Assembly: GCA_039111635.1 (NCBI GenBank)
Contig: JBCAQO010000014.1
Location: 2,294,001-2,358,000 of the forward strand
From: Heterobasidion occidentale
Taxonomy: Eukaryota > Basidiomycota > Agaricomycetes > Russulales > Bondarzewiaceae
Length of the DNA: 64,000 nt
Direction of reading: 5' to 3'
This document shows, piece by piece, positions 12,144-22,382 of the stretch. A program made the translations under genes and the position numbers. The first letter of the stretch is position 1. Each line of letters starts with the position of its first letter. The notes under the pieces were generated by a model. It was not told where the DNA came from. It worked only from the letters and a program-made list of their open reading frames with translations, and ran no database searches.

Positions 12144-12525
12144 TCACTTTCAGCCGTTCGTAGCTTGTTTGTTGATATGGCTTTCTGTTACCTATTTGTT
12201 TGTGGTCCCTCCGCGCTGACGATTATCTTAAATTTGAATCTAGCACACTCGATTCTTAGTCCCCACTTGGGACTCTGTTTCCTCTGTTGATGTACGTTGA
12301 TGTCGATCGTGGCACTGGTTGATTGAAAGAATGAGCAGTCAAAGGTAAACAAGTTACAAAACCCAGCCCCATGAGAAAGAAAGTCTTATGCGAAAACGGA
12401 CAACAGGTTTGATATTCTGCCAACAAGATCGGCGCTGGTCTGCGCTGGTGCAGCCGGCACTTTCCCCGTGCCATAACTGAGATGCATGATGTTATGTAAT
12501 CATCCTTTCTACGACGACGACGACG
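12144..12525. other. Intergenic spacer
   Basis: 382 bases between two genes on the same strand: the BMS1 3' UTR and the promoter of the G-patch gene. A short (ACG/CGA) triplet run precedes the next ATG. Nothing else recognised. Confidence 0.6.
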
Positions 12526-13665
12526 ATGTCCAAGGTATCCTTCACCATTCGTCGTCCAGCACCTCCACCTCGCTCGATAATCAGACACTCAAGCGAGGAA
12601 ATTATAGACTCGAACGTGGCAATTATAGACTCGAGCGATGAGGAGGAGGAGGAGCCTCAAGGGCCGCTCGTCATTCCCGCACTTCAAAACCGTGATTGGC
12701 GCGAGATGGCTCGGAAACGCCGAGCTGGTTTATCTTATGTTCCACCAAGTGGCCAGGTGGGAATTGGAAAGGATGGAAGCGTTGGAGGTTTAGGCACCAG
12801 AGACACCATCAATTCCGGTGTGCAGCTAGAAGGGCTGCAGGCGCCTCGCAAACGGCCAAAGACAGAGTCGGACGAAAACGACGCAGGACCTAAAGATCAT
12901 CTACCACAGGAGGGTGTGGCAGGAGCGAAAGATGCCGCAGAAGTAAAAGAGGAAGAGACAGATGAAGAGCGTGCCATTCGCGCGGTGCTTGCAAGCGCTC
13001 GAGGCGAAACTCGCGAGGGTGGACCTCATATCGACATCATTCCGGCAGGAGGAAACGAGTGGGGACGTAGGCCAACCGAAGACGACGCGTTTAAGCAGGA
13101 CGTTGACGTCCTGCCCGATGAAGCAACGCTAGACGATTACGAGCGCGTTCCCGTTGAGCGGTTCGGCGCAGCGCTGTTGCGCGGGATGGGTTGGAAGGAA
13201 GGAACGGCGGCGAGCAAGAAGAAGAAGGGGCCCGTCGAACCATGGCTCCCGCAGGCTCGACCAGCGCTGTTGGGTATCGGTGCCAAGGAGCGCGAGGCTT
13301 TGGACGATGGAAGCATGCGGAAGGCAAAGGGCCGACCGGATAAGAGGTACGTGCCTGTTATCAGACAGGGGAGGGACGACGGGAGAGCCTCGTCATCTCG
13401 GTCACAGCCCCCTTCTGGCACGAATTCGCATCGGTCGTCTCGGTCACAGTCGCCCAGTCGGAGAAGCAGAAAAGAGAGCGACTACGAGCATGATCGTGAC
13501 CGTCCTGGGGACCGGAAACGCGAGCCGGAGCGGGATCGTGGAAGCGAAAGAAGAGGTGAGCAACACGAGCGCGACGTCTACCAGAAGGATCGACGTAGGA
13601 ACGGGAGACACGAGGAGTATCGCGGCGATAGGGACAAGCACAGAGAGCGTTCACGTCGAAATTGA
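12526..13665 (+). CDS. Spp2-type G-patch splicing protein
   Basis: Family members (yeast Spp2, GPKOW, MOS2) use the G-patch to activate the DEAH helicase Prp2 before the first splicing step. Single exon, 379 residues. The N-terminus has the Spp2-like SFTIRRPAPPP and an acidic stretch (SSDEEEEEP). The core match is VPVERFGAALLRGMGWKEG at residues ~206-224, followed by PALLGIGAKE. The C-terminus is Arg/Ser/Asp rich (residues ~290-379), and no KOW domain is seen, as in fungal Spp2. The reading frame is intact, unlike most neighbours, which may simply reflect the lack of G/C homopolymers. Confidence 0.85.
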   Translation: MSKVSFTIRRPAPPPRSIIRHSSEEIIDSNVAIIDSSDEEEEEPQGPLVIPALQNRDWREMARKRRAGLSYVPPSGQVGIGKDGSVGGLGTRDTINSGVQLEGLQAPRKRPKTESDENDAGPKDHLPQEGVAGAKDAAEVKEEETDEERAIRAVLASARGETREGGPHIDIIPAGGNEWGRRPTEDDAFKQDVDVLPDEATLDDYERVPVERFGAALLRGMGWKEGTAASKKKKGPVEPWLPQARPALLGIGAKEREALDDGSMRKAKGRPDKRYVPVIRQGRDDGRASSSRSQPPSGTNSHRSSRSQSPSRRSRKESDYEHDRDRPGDRKREPERDRGSERRGEQHERDVYQKDRRRNGRHEEYRGDRDKHRERSRRN

Positions 13666-14499
13666 TAGGGAGTCTCTCATGGCTTCTTTATGCCAGCCTA
13701 TCTGCCTTTCACCGTGGTGCGAAGTCCTGCCGGGAATGATTCAACCTGTGAGGGCTGGTTGTGCATTGCTGCCGTGCGGGAGACGGTGGACGAGCTGAAG
13801 GCTACCACAACGCTCGTTCAGAGATCGATGTACGTTTCTGCGATTTTATTGTATTATGACAGTGCCAACGGATAGACACATGCAAATGACGTGCATGCCG
13901 CAGCTGGATAGAGCCTAAGGATGGATGTGCCCCACATTTGTTAACGTACGCTTTCCCTTCCGAATATCCCTGACCACCCTCAAGCGGTCGTATTCCTCGT
14001 CTCAGTATCTATGAAACGGCACATACAAGCACGAGTTCGTGTCTGGTACGTTTTCCTTAGGCGCTGTGTCTCGAAGCTCATAGTATAAAGGGGATGCTGC
14101 ACGCCTCATGGAATGCGGCCATATTGATGCTATGCTAATAGTGAGTGGACCGGCTTACCAGTTATCACAGTGAAACAAGACAAATCTGATACGGCCGGAC
14201 TGATTGCTTGAGAACACTAGAGGGAAGAGATTCAGCTCTGAAAGATCTTTGAGCCTTCAATATCGTCTTGGCAGGTGATTTTAACGAGAAATACCTATTC
14301 AGGATGGGACTTCACATTTTCACAGCTGATACCGACCGACTGATGCATACCATACTAATAGTTATAAAGAGCAGATAAATAACAGCTCCCCCAGATACGC
14401 AACGCTCGTGAAAGTCGTGTAAGGTCGTTATAACATGAAAGGTCGTACAAAGCACGGAACCTCGAGATCTCAATGATCAATAACCGAAGCTCCCGTCAC
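13666..14499. other. Convergent intergenic region, 834 bases
   Basis: Lies between two converging genes and presumably includes both 3' UTRs. No ORF with coding character, RNA gene or LTR-like end was found. Confidence 0.55.
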
Positions 14500-15132
14500 C
14501 TATTTATGCTGCATACTGTCGCCTGCCTTCTGCCTCACATCATGCCAAAAAGAATCCCACTGACTGCTTTGTACTACTGCCGTTTCCTTCGCACGAGTCG
14601 GAGAAACCCTAGAGCTTGAAATCAGCATGCCTTGAGGCTTGGACACATTCTGTTGAGCTACTGCAATGCGATCAAGAGCGTGTATAAGCGAAGGTGTCAT
14701 TGGGACTGCTCCGGGTGGTGTATCTTGCCCCTTCATGGAACCGGCGCGCATGAGGAATGGCGGACTCCAGCCTGGAGTGTCGCGTGAACGCTTCGCGGCA
14801 GACACGGTCACGTCTTCCTCATCATCGGAATAATCAAGTCTACCATTGTTCTTGATGTAGCTCGGCGATGCAGTGTCCTCTGACGAAAGAGCCTTATTCT
14901 CGTTGTGTCTGGCAAAAGTATGGGATGTTGAAGCATCGGTGAGTGTTTTGGACATGCTCGAATGAGTGGATAGACGACGTTTTGGAGGGGAGGCAGAGAG
15001 TGCGTCGTCGATTTTCGTGCTAGCGTCGTCGTCCGAGTCTGAATCGAAGTCTGACGTGGTCCCGGTAACAGGGCGGAATTTCACAGCTTCACGCCTGCGT
15101 TGTGCGATACCCTCTGTGCTCGCGCGCGCCAT
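14500..15132 (-). CDS. Small low-complexity protein, possibly C-terminal part of the DUF4203 gene
   Basis: A 210-residue uninterrupted frame. It contains EAVKFRPVTG, acidic Ser/Asp stretches (DFDSDSDDD), DTPGWSPPFLMR and GAVPMTPSLIHALDRIAVAQ, and ends in QWDSFWHDVRQKAG. It starts only 32 bases after the stop of the DUF4203 gene on the same strand. From memory, the disordered tails of agaricomycete DUF4203 proteins have a similar layout, so the two frames may be one gene joined by a missed intron or a lost base. Alternatively it is a separate short gene. No enzymatic domain is seen. Confidence 0.55.
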   Translation of the reverse strand: MARASTEGIAQRRREAVKFRPVTGTTSDFDSDSDDDASTKIDDALSASPPKRRLSTHSSMSKTLTDASTSHTFARHNENKALSSEDTASPSYIKNNGRLDYSDDEEDVTVSAAKRSRDTPGWSPPFLMRAGSMKGQDTPPGAVPMTPSLIHALDRIAVAQQNVSKPQGMLISSSRVSPTRAKETAVVQSSQWDSFWHDVRQKAGDSMQHK

Positions 15133-15164
15133 GATCCGCGCGAGAGGCCAGTGAGAGTGCTTTC

Positions 15165-16402
15165 TCAGAACACGGGTCGCTGGTTGTACGCTAAAGAAGG
15201 TTCAACCGGGGCCTTCTCGAGGGCGGGTCCACGTTGATGAGCCATAGTGGGGATGCGAGAATTTGGCAATGAGGGTTGAAGGTGCTTGGAGTCATCACCT
15301 GGGGTGGAGAAGAGGATCGAAGAGGATGGGGACGAGCGATGTGAAGGTCTGAAAAGACGGTCCCAGAAGGAGGAGAGCGGTTGGAAGGTCCCAGAGCGGT
15401 CGGAGGAGTTTGGTAGAGCAGTGGTATAGTCCGCTAGGTACGAGTCCCATTTCTTGATAGAAAGAGTATATGAGTTCTCACGTGTAAGCTGCGGGAAAGG
15501 GACATGTACCTGGTCTGGGTTTGCTCCATAGATTCTCCTCAATGTCCAATCAGCCAGGCAGCCCAGGATCAGTATCAGCCAGAATCCAGCGCTCAGCCCA
15601 TGCTCTGCGCTTGTGCCCCAATTATTGCCATTACTAATCCAGAGGCGTTCCCAGGTGTTTCCCCAGGCAGGGATCTGCGCGAGAAGGGCGATAGACATGA
15701 TGATACCGAATGCACCGGAGGCACTCGCAGAAAGACGGAGAGAAGCATGTCGTGTGCGATCGAAGGGAAGGATCGTGAGCACAACGAGGAGAGGTAGAAG
15801 AAGCGCGAATAGAATGCGACGAGTAAGAAGGGACGGGTGAAGCGCAATACTCAAGGCAAGTGCGAGGGATGTGCTACAATTGATTGAGAGAGTTAATGAA
15901 AACCTAAACTAAGAGCTGGACAACACACCCCCCAGTAATTCCTCCCAGGGCAAGAGAAAGGATGCTGAATCGGCCTCCGAGGATGGCGACAGGAAGGGAG
16001 GAAAAGAGCCAAACCGCGACGAAAGACTTGGACGTAAGAGACGGCGATGAGGTGTTGTTTGGAATGAGCAACGAAAGGAAAGTTGAAAGGTGAACTGTGA
16101 ACCGTTGTAGTGAAAGTCCATACGGGAAGGTGTGAATAGGACGTACGGCCGAAGACATATCCTATCGCGAGACCACCGATGCCCCCTTCAAGGTACAAGT
16201 GCGAAACCTTCTTCTGTTTGACATCGAAAGACGCAGGCATCTGAAGAACATCGTTGCGAGGTGCAAACGATCGTGTGCGGTCGAGTGTGAGGAAAGCACC
16301 TGCGAAGGTGAGGAGGAAGGAGAGAAAAAGTAGGGGAAGGGTGTAGGCGAGGATATATGCCGTCGAAGGAAGGAGGTCTGTGAGCGTTACGGTGCTGTTC
16401 AT
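15165..16402 (-). CDS. DUF4203/TMEM198-like multi-spanning membrane protein
   Basis: Exons: 16402-16147, 16094-15929, 15873-15510, 15452-15165; the sum is 1,074 bases, so about 357 residues. The start MNSTVTLTDLLPSTAYILAY leads into a hydrophobic helix (LPLLFLSFLLTFAGAFLTL). Further hydrophobic segments follow, among them GGIGGLAIGYVFG, AVWLFSSLPVAILGG, ILFALLLPLLVVLTILPF, GAFGIIMSIALLAQIP and GFWLILILGCLADW; about seven spans in all. The soluble tail includes KKWDSYLADYTTALP. The last intron (15453-15509, 57 bases) keeps the frame open, so retention cannot be excluded. The molecular function of the family in fungi is unknown. See the next-door small frame for a possible continuation. Confidence 0.75.
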
Positions 16403-16630
16403 GTCGTGTCGTTACTGTTGTAGAAGAAAAAGACGGTCAGTGCGAGACTGAGAGGACCGACGTCGTCGACGCCTTGCGAGGCCTTGAAGATGCAAGCGGT
16501 GAAACCCGGAGATGGCGCTGGTAGGCTTTGCTCAGCTGAGCAACCCCACGGTTGCTCGGTAACGTTATTATGGCACCCCATATTCAAGACATTCCCCCGT
16601 GTCTTTCTCCGTCTCCAAGCACACTTACCC
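16403..16630. promoter_or_regulatory. Divergent promoter, DUF4203 gene / CoA-transferase
   Basis: 228 bases between divergent starts. A perfect 7-base inverted repeat, GAGCAAC/GTTGCTC with a 6-base loop, sits at 16538-16557 roughly in the middle. It could be a factor site or a hairpin; this is inference only. Confidence 0.4.
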
Positions 16631-18413
16631 ATGCTCTCCATCCTAGCATATCGCGCTCTCCTTACCCGGACGGCCGTTCATTCGAGACGCCTCATTCATC
16701 GCGATGTCGAGCAGGGTATGCCGCCCCCACTACGTGGTACACGCATCCTTGATCTCACAAGGGTCCTTGCCGGGCCCACTGCGACAATGCTACTCGCCGA
16801 TCTTGGAGCAGACGTCATCAAGGTCGAGGAAGTCACTCGTGGCGATGATACCCGTTGAGTTTCGAGTTCTCTGACATGCAATGGTGCTCACTCATGAATG
16901 TACGACTGTTCTAGGCTCATGGAACCCACCATCTGCTCCTCTTTCACCTGATGCCCCAACCGAGTCGTCTCATTTACCACCAGAGTCTGCTTATTTCCTT
17001 GCTGCTAACAGGAACAAGCGTTCCATCACTGTCAACTTTAAGGCTCCGGAAGGCCTCGACATCATACGCAAACTTATCACGCAGTCGGATGTACTTGTTG
17101 AGAACTACATCCCAGGAAAGCTGTCTTCCATGGGGCTTGGATACGAGGATTGCAAAAAGATAAATGAGAGACTCATTTATACCTCGATCACTGGTGTGTT
17201 TGTAGATTTATAATCCGAGTTGTCGCCTCTGAACCTCGCCTTCCGGGCTTGAAGGATACGGCCAGACTGGTCCATATAGAAAAGCTGCTGGCTACGACGT
17301 GGTCATTGAAGGAGAGGCGGGTCTTATGCACATGTATGTTCTTGACTATATATTAACAGAAGTTCTTACGGCATTTGCTATGTGAACAGCACCGGTGAAC
17401 CTGATCGTGCACCTTCCAAGGTCGGCGTTGCAGTGACTGATATTGCGACGGGCCTTTATGCGCACGGGGCTATTATGGCTGCGCTGCTTTCTCGCCAGCA
17501 GACGGGTCGTGGCGTCTGGATCGATTGTAACTTGTTTGATTCACAGGTAAGCATATAGGAAGCGTGACTGAACTTCACGTATATGTTCGAGCTCACAGTG
17601 ATTCAAGGTTGCCGGATTGGCAAACATTGCATCGAATTACCTTGTTGCCGGCCAAGAGGCCGGAAGGCATGGGACGTCCCATCCATCCATCGTGCCCTAC
17701 CAAGTATTTGCTTGCAAGGACGGATACATCATGATAGGTGCTGGAAATGACCGCCAGGTGTGTTTTTTGTGCCATATCATCGAATTTTAACATGACTTGA
17801 TCCATTGTTCCTAGTTTGGAAAGCTCGTCGACAAGGTCTTCGACCAGCCAGAATTGAGCACTGACCCGCGATTTGCTGACAATGCTGCGCGAGTTGCTAA
17901 TCGTGGTGCTCTCATCGCTATCATTACGGACAATCTCATGAAGGAGACAAGAGAACACTGGCTAACGAAGTTCACCGGGCTTGGGTATGATGCATATCAC
18001 CTTGATCTTACAGATTTAGCCGTGTATTAATAGGGTTGGCAGGATACCTTTTGGTCCTATCAACAATATCAAGCAGACATTTGAGCATCCTCAAGGTAAG
18101 GCCCGCAACATGGTAGTGGAAATAGAAGTAAGCTTGAGTCTGCCATTCTACTACACAAAAGATGAAATAACAGTGTGACAATCATAGCATCCACGGGCCG
18201 GTAAAATCAGAGTGGTAGCACCTGCAGTCATGTATAATGGTAGAAGAATGCCTGTGCAAAGGCCTCCTCCATGGCTTTCACAGCATACTAGTGAGGTTAG
18301 TTTTGTGTCATGTCATGATCATAGCTCCTAGGTTCATACTTCAACAGATTCTTGCAGAACTTGGTTATAGTCAGAAAGATATCACAGAGTTAAGAGAAAA
18401 AAGAGTAGTATAG
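16631..18413 (+). CDS. Family III CoA-transferase (CAIB/BAIF), SUGCT-like
   Basis: Family III enzymes move CoA between carboxylic acids; the SUGCT branch is mitochondrial and uses succinyl-CoA with glutarate or hydroxymethylglutarate. Exons: 16631-16853, 16915-17193, 17255-17334, 17390-17546, 17608-17757, 17815-17984, 18043-18127, 18188-18295, 18348-18413; about 438 residues. The N-terminus ([20 protein letters not shown]) is Arg-rich without acids, like a mitochondrial presequence. Landmarks: [41 protein letters not shown], the catalytic-Asp block [17 protein letters not shown], and [15 protein letters not shown]. One extra A in the A run 17280-17284 breaks the frame just before the catalytic block; removing it gives 1,317 coding bases. 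A further in-frame ATG at 16484 extends the frame upstream, but 16631 fits the presequence. Substrate assignment is inferred. Confidence 0.87.
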
Positions 18414-19101
18414 AGGTAGTCTGAATTTGCACATATTTGTTTAATTGACCTGTGAAAATTATGATCCTCCAGAGATTACATTATTGAAGTGCTTCTTGAT
18501 CTTGGGGCCCTTTTTGATCCATTTGATCATTCCTCGAATTCTCCTCCCTCACTCAGGCCACAAATATCTAAGAAAATAGCTTCATGTGCTTTGCATCTTT
18601 TATATAAATTATGATGTGATCTGATATATATTTATTGCTTAATAAGTATATGCTTGATGCCCATGGTTTCCAAAACAGATGAGTTAGTATAAGGTGTTAC
18701 TCTACTCTTACAGAAAGGTCACCATTTTATTTGCATATATTTGGTTGCATGCCTGAGTTTCTGTGTCATGTCTGCAGTGAGTCTGCTTGCTTTGTTAGCC
18801 CTCACTTTGTTATCCCTGTTCCCATATATGCAATGCAAGCATACTGATTATCTCTCTAAGCCTTTATCTGGTGATGCAGGCAGGGTGAGTATTCTGCAGA
18901 CTCTCCCTACTGGAGGCGAGAGTCTCTGGTGGCTACCACCAACACATGCACAACCCTACCATTAAGGCTCAATATTGAGTGTGCATTCTCTTTCATAACA
19001 CATATCCACATTGTTCTGGTCATATCCTTTTTTGATTTAGGTCTGTGCCTATACATGTAGCCATGCCTTGAGTTCCTCTGTATGCTGCACGCCTAGCTAC
19101 A
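18414..19101. other. Gene-island edge, AT-rich spacer
   Basis: 688 bases from the CoA-transferase stop to the first LTR. Base composition becomes clearly more AT rich here. No coding or RNA feature supported. Confidence 0.55.
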
Positions 19102-19106
19102 GTACA

Positions 19107-19717
19107 TGTTACAAACTGCTCGTTCAGTAACCCAAGAGTAACAGGTTCTTCCCTAGGTCGCACAATGGACTGAGTGGTGGACGAAGTCTCGACTGTATCA
19201 GGCAAAGATACAGGAGGGAATAATGGTTGTTTCAACGAGGATAGGTATATGGAGATACCTAAGAACGAAGTACACAGTGTGGTGACTGCGTAGGAACAAA
19301 GAGAATAGACTGGAGATCCCCAGCCTATTCTATGGGCCTTATATACTGTATAGGGTATAGGGTAAGAGTCTGTATGCTTCTCCGGGTTCTCATCCCTGGA
19401 GAGCTGTGGTCGCCGTCTCTCTCAGCTGGTGCCTACTCTTGTACTTCTCCAGTCGCACCAATCCATCCTGGTGTGACGAGGTGTTTACCCATAAGCCCTA
19501 AGCCCATGGCATGTGAATGCCTATCTTATCAATCTGTTATTCCCATGACCCTGTCATATAACCTCTACCAATGTCTTGGAGAACCATCGGTCCAGTCGGC
19601 TCCTAAGGACATGCCGAATACCTTGATGTACGCTCCGTAGTGGAGCCGCCTAGCATGTGATGCTTGAGCCATCGGGTAGACCGGCCCCGAAGGGCCCCGA
19701 TCGGTCAAGTCATAATA
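19107..19717 (-). mobile_element. Solo LTR, family A (copy A1)
   Basis: A 611-base LTR in reverse orientation. It runs from TGTTACAAACTGCTC to AAGTCATAATA and is flanked by the 5-base duplication gtaca (19102-19106 and 19718-19722). The U3-side hairpin GGCCCCGAAGGGGCC is present. It shares its whole length with copies at 57272, 53387 and 59783. Confidence 0.88.
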
Positions 19718-19722
19718 GTACA

Positions 19723-20021
19723 GGGCTATGCCTTTTTGTATGCAAACTCTGGTGTTCCTATATATGCTGCATGCAAAAGTATGGCACAGAGTTATGCTAT
19801 TTGGTAAGCAAGCTCAAGGCTGCTCTTGGTGTTTGAATTCATTAATTGTACACAGCACTACTATGTTGCTCTTACATAAAATTAGAGCATAATCCTGTCG
19901 TTTTCCCTGTATTGTTATTTATCTTGGACCATCTTAAGGCTCCTATTCTTCTTCAGAGCCTGGCCCTGTGCCATCATATCTAGAGGCAGAACCAATTCTT
20001 ATCCCCTGCATTCTATTTCAC
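19723..20021. other. Unassigned spacer between LTRs
   Basis: About 300 bases of AT-rich sequence between two family A LTRs; nothing recognised. Confidence 0.5.
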
Positions 20022-20610
20022 TATTATGAACTGCTTATTCAATAACCCAAGAGTAACAGGTTCTTTCCTAGGTCGCATACTAGACAGAGTGATTATGGAA
20101 GTCTTGACTGTATTAAGAGGATAATACAGGAGGTTTGGTATACAAAGATACCAGCGGATGAAGTAGGCAGTGTGAAGACTACCTAAGAACAGAGTAGGTA
20201 GTGTGAAAACTACCTTAGAACAAAGAGAATAGACTGAAGATCCTCAGTCTATTTTATGGGCCTTATATACTATGTAAGGATAGATTCTGGAATCTTCTAA
20301 GTACCCACTCTCAGTCATCCAACGGCCGCTGCTCTCTGTCAGCACCTACTCTTGTGCCCATCAATGTTGTCCAACCCAACATTGGATGGCATGTGAATCC
20401 CTGTATGTCTAAGCCTATTGACTATACCCTTGTGCCCTACCCTTTTTACAGATCCTCTTATCAACAATGGTGTGATCTATTGGGTTGTTGGCCACAAAGG
20501 ACAATTACTGAATACCTTGATGTATGCTCCATGGTAGAGCTGCCTAGTATTTGTTGTACTTGTTATTGGAATAGACTGGCCAAAAGGCCCCAATAGATTA
20601 AGGCACAACA
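20022..20610 (-). mobile_element. Diverged LTR, family A (copy A4), probable 3' LTR
   Basis: Aligns to A1 from TATTATGAACTGC to GGCACAACA with many transitions. On the minus strand it is directly preceded by the purine tract AGGAAGGGGGTAT (plus 20611-20623), which looks like a polypurine tract. That suggests a 3' LTR of a lost minus-strand element rather than a solo LTR. No target duplication found. Confidence 0.65.
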
Positions 20611-20898
20611 ATACCCCCTTCCTAGGTTTCAGCTTTTGAGGGAACCCTATGTTCTAACCTTTGGAGAACTCATAAGAACTCATCTGTGTGTGTGTGTTTG
20701 CCCACAGTTGTGCTTTTTCCAAATGCTAAAGGCTGTGCTTCAGTGTTTCCAAAATAGTTTATCCTCATGATCTTTGAGTGTCGAGGGGGATCTCCATGGT
20801 TGAGGGGGTCCATAGGTAATACATAGGTTGATTGCTTGCTTAAGGCTTAGGCCTACCAACCTATCTTGTCATTGGTTATTACTTGGTGTGAGGGTTAC
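20611..20898. other. Remnant between LTR A4 and LTR F1
   Basis: 288 bases starting with the putative polypurine tract; no coding remnant recognised. Confidence 0.45.
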
Positions 20899-21229
20899 TG
20901 TCACAAATGGCTGTGAGTGACGAGGGGACCTAGGCCACAACAACAACAGATGGAAGTAGGGGAAATAATGAAGAGGTTTGATGGGTTAATCAGACCGATG
21001 AATCAAATCCAGAAGACTGATGAACAGCAATTCCTAGATTGGACAAAGGTAGATAGCCTAAGGCTTCCCTACTGCACACAAAGTGTTTAAATACATGTCA
21101 ACAGATACACGGACCAGGTAGCTATGGAACAGGAACACGAGGTATAGACTTGGAAAGGGTCCAACATATCCCTATATGGAAGGTGGGAAAGTATAGGTAT
21201 GTAAGTAAAAATGAAGCCAGTTCGTAACA
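20899..21229 (-). mobile_element. Short LTR, family F (copy F1)
   Basis: A 331-base unit running from TGTCACAAATGGC to GTTCGTAACA, so it ends TG...CA. A second copy of the same length lies at 37241-37571. Read on the minus strand, it is directly preceded by the purine-rich AAAGCAGGGGGTAA (plus 21230-21243), consistent with a 3' LTR and its polypurine tract. It could be the 3' LTR of an element extending to the right. Confidence 0.65.
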
Positions 21230-21253
21230 TTACCCCCTGCTTTAGGCTGTCAG

Positions 21254-22098
21254 TATTAGGTTGGAGACCTATCACGTGCACTGATGCACGAAGGGGATCC
21301 CTAGGCTAATACGTCCACAGTGTCGTAGAGTCGAAGGCTCCAATAAATGAAGACAACTGATCGTCTTTGGGCTCTTTCAAGGAACTCGGCGTCGTTCCCT
21401 GCCTTGTCCTTGAAGAGGTTAAGGAGATGATCCTCAAGGTCCTCTCGATGATGAGGAGGAACGGGATAGTCTTCTCCTGTCCAACAGATGACACGGGGAG
21501 GCGTCCAACTGAGAACGCGGAAGGCGGCGAGTCCGGTGTAGTAATGCGTGAAGAGGGAGTAAGTAGGGAAGAGAGACGAGTCCAGTGCGTCGTCAGACCG
21601 TGTAAAGAGTTTCTCAGATCTGACAGAGATCGCGAAGTGTGGGCTAGGAAGTTAGCCAGACACCGGGTGCAGTGCAGAGATCGAGTGTATTATAGGTGAA
21701 CGAGCTGAGCTTCTTAGAAGCTCATCTCGGCTAAATATACAAAGAAGTATCTAGGGCAGGATCGTGATCTGGTTTGTGCGCTTCTCAGGTACCAAAGTCA
21801 ACGATCGAGATCCGTAAGCTAAGATGCGTCATCAATCTAACTATAGTACGGGGGCACTAATGTCTGTCCACATCATATGGAATACCGAGGCACACCGTGA
21901 TCGATCAGGAACCAGGAACAGGGTCAGGAACTAAAGTCCGTCCACATCAAGAAGTAGGAACTGTAAGTAACCGTTCATGCAGCGAGCATGTAAATAGTAA
22001 CGAGTCATGGGAATTGGTCCGAGTCTGTAACATGTCCGAAGCACTTGACCAGCCCATCCATTCATATGCGAAGCACGTGTTAGGACGCGGTCCTAACA
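21254..22098 (-). mobile_element. Solo LTR, family B (copy B1)
   Basis: 845 bases from TATTAGGTTGGAGACC to GCGGTCCTAACA, flanked by the 5-base duplication gtcag (21249-21253 and 22099-22103). In LTR orientation its 5' end forms the palindrome TGTTAGGAC/GTCCTAACA. It has inserted in the 3' non-coding part of the E1 region. The alternative, that it is E1's own 3' LTR, is less likely because both flanks match and no polypurine tract adjoins it. Confidence 0.82.
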
Positions 22099-22382
22099 GT
22101 CAGTGCCAGAGACAGCGAGTAACTAAGTCGTAAATAATCCAAGAAAAACATAAGCAATACATGTGAACAAAGCCAATCCGAGTTGCGTAACTAATGGTAG
22201 CAGACACTTATTCTCTTTATCCCCTGCCAAGCCCTGACGCAATAGCCCTTGAGTACAGACGTCAAGGTATACCACCTAGTTAGAAGTGCGTGGGTACTGC
22301 ATCGTAGAGCTGAGTCTCTCTTCTCATCGCACCGGTGGTCACCGGTTCCAATGGAGTCAAACCGTAGTGAACCCTGGTAGTT

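Noticed and set aside
13444..13654. Minus-strand open frames in the 3' part of the G-patch gene
   Set aside because: They mirror the Arg/Ser/Asp-rich coding sequence on the other strand.
16484..16630. Longer N-terminus for the CoA-transferase from ATG at 16484
   Set aside because: The added residues do not resemble the family, and the 16631 start gives a plausible mitochondrial presequence.
19332..19640. Open frame of 102 codons with Cys-rich sequence
   Set aside because: It lies wholly within LTR A1 and recurs in A2 (57470-57733) and A3; it is LTR sequence that happens to be open.
21367..21699. 110-codon plus frame, similar to one at 29409
   Set aside because: Both are inside family B LTRs, in the same relative place; open by chance in a repeat.
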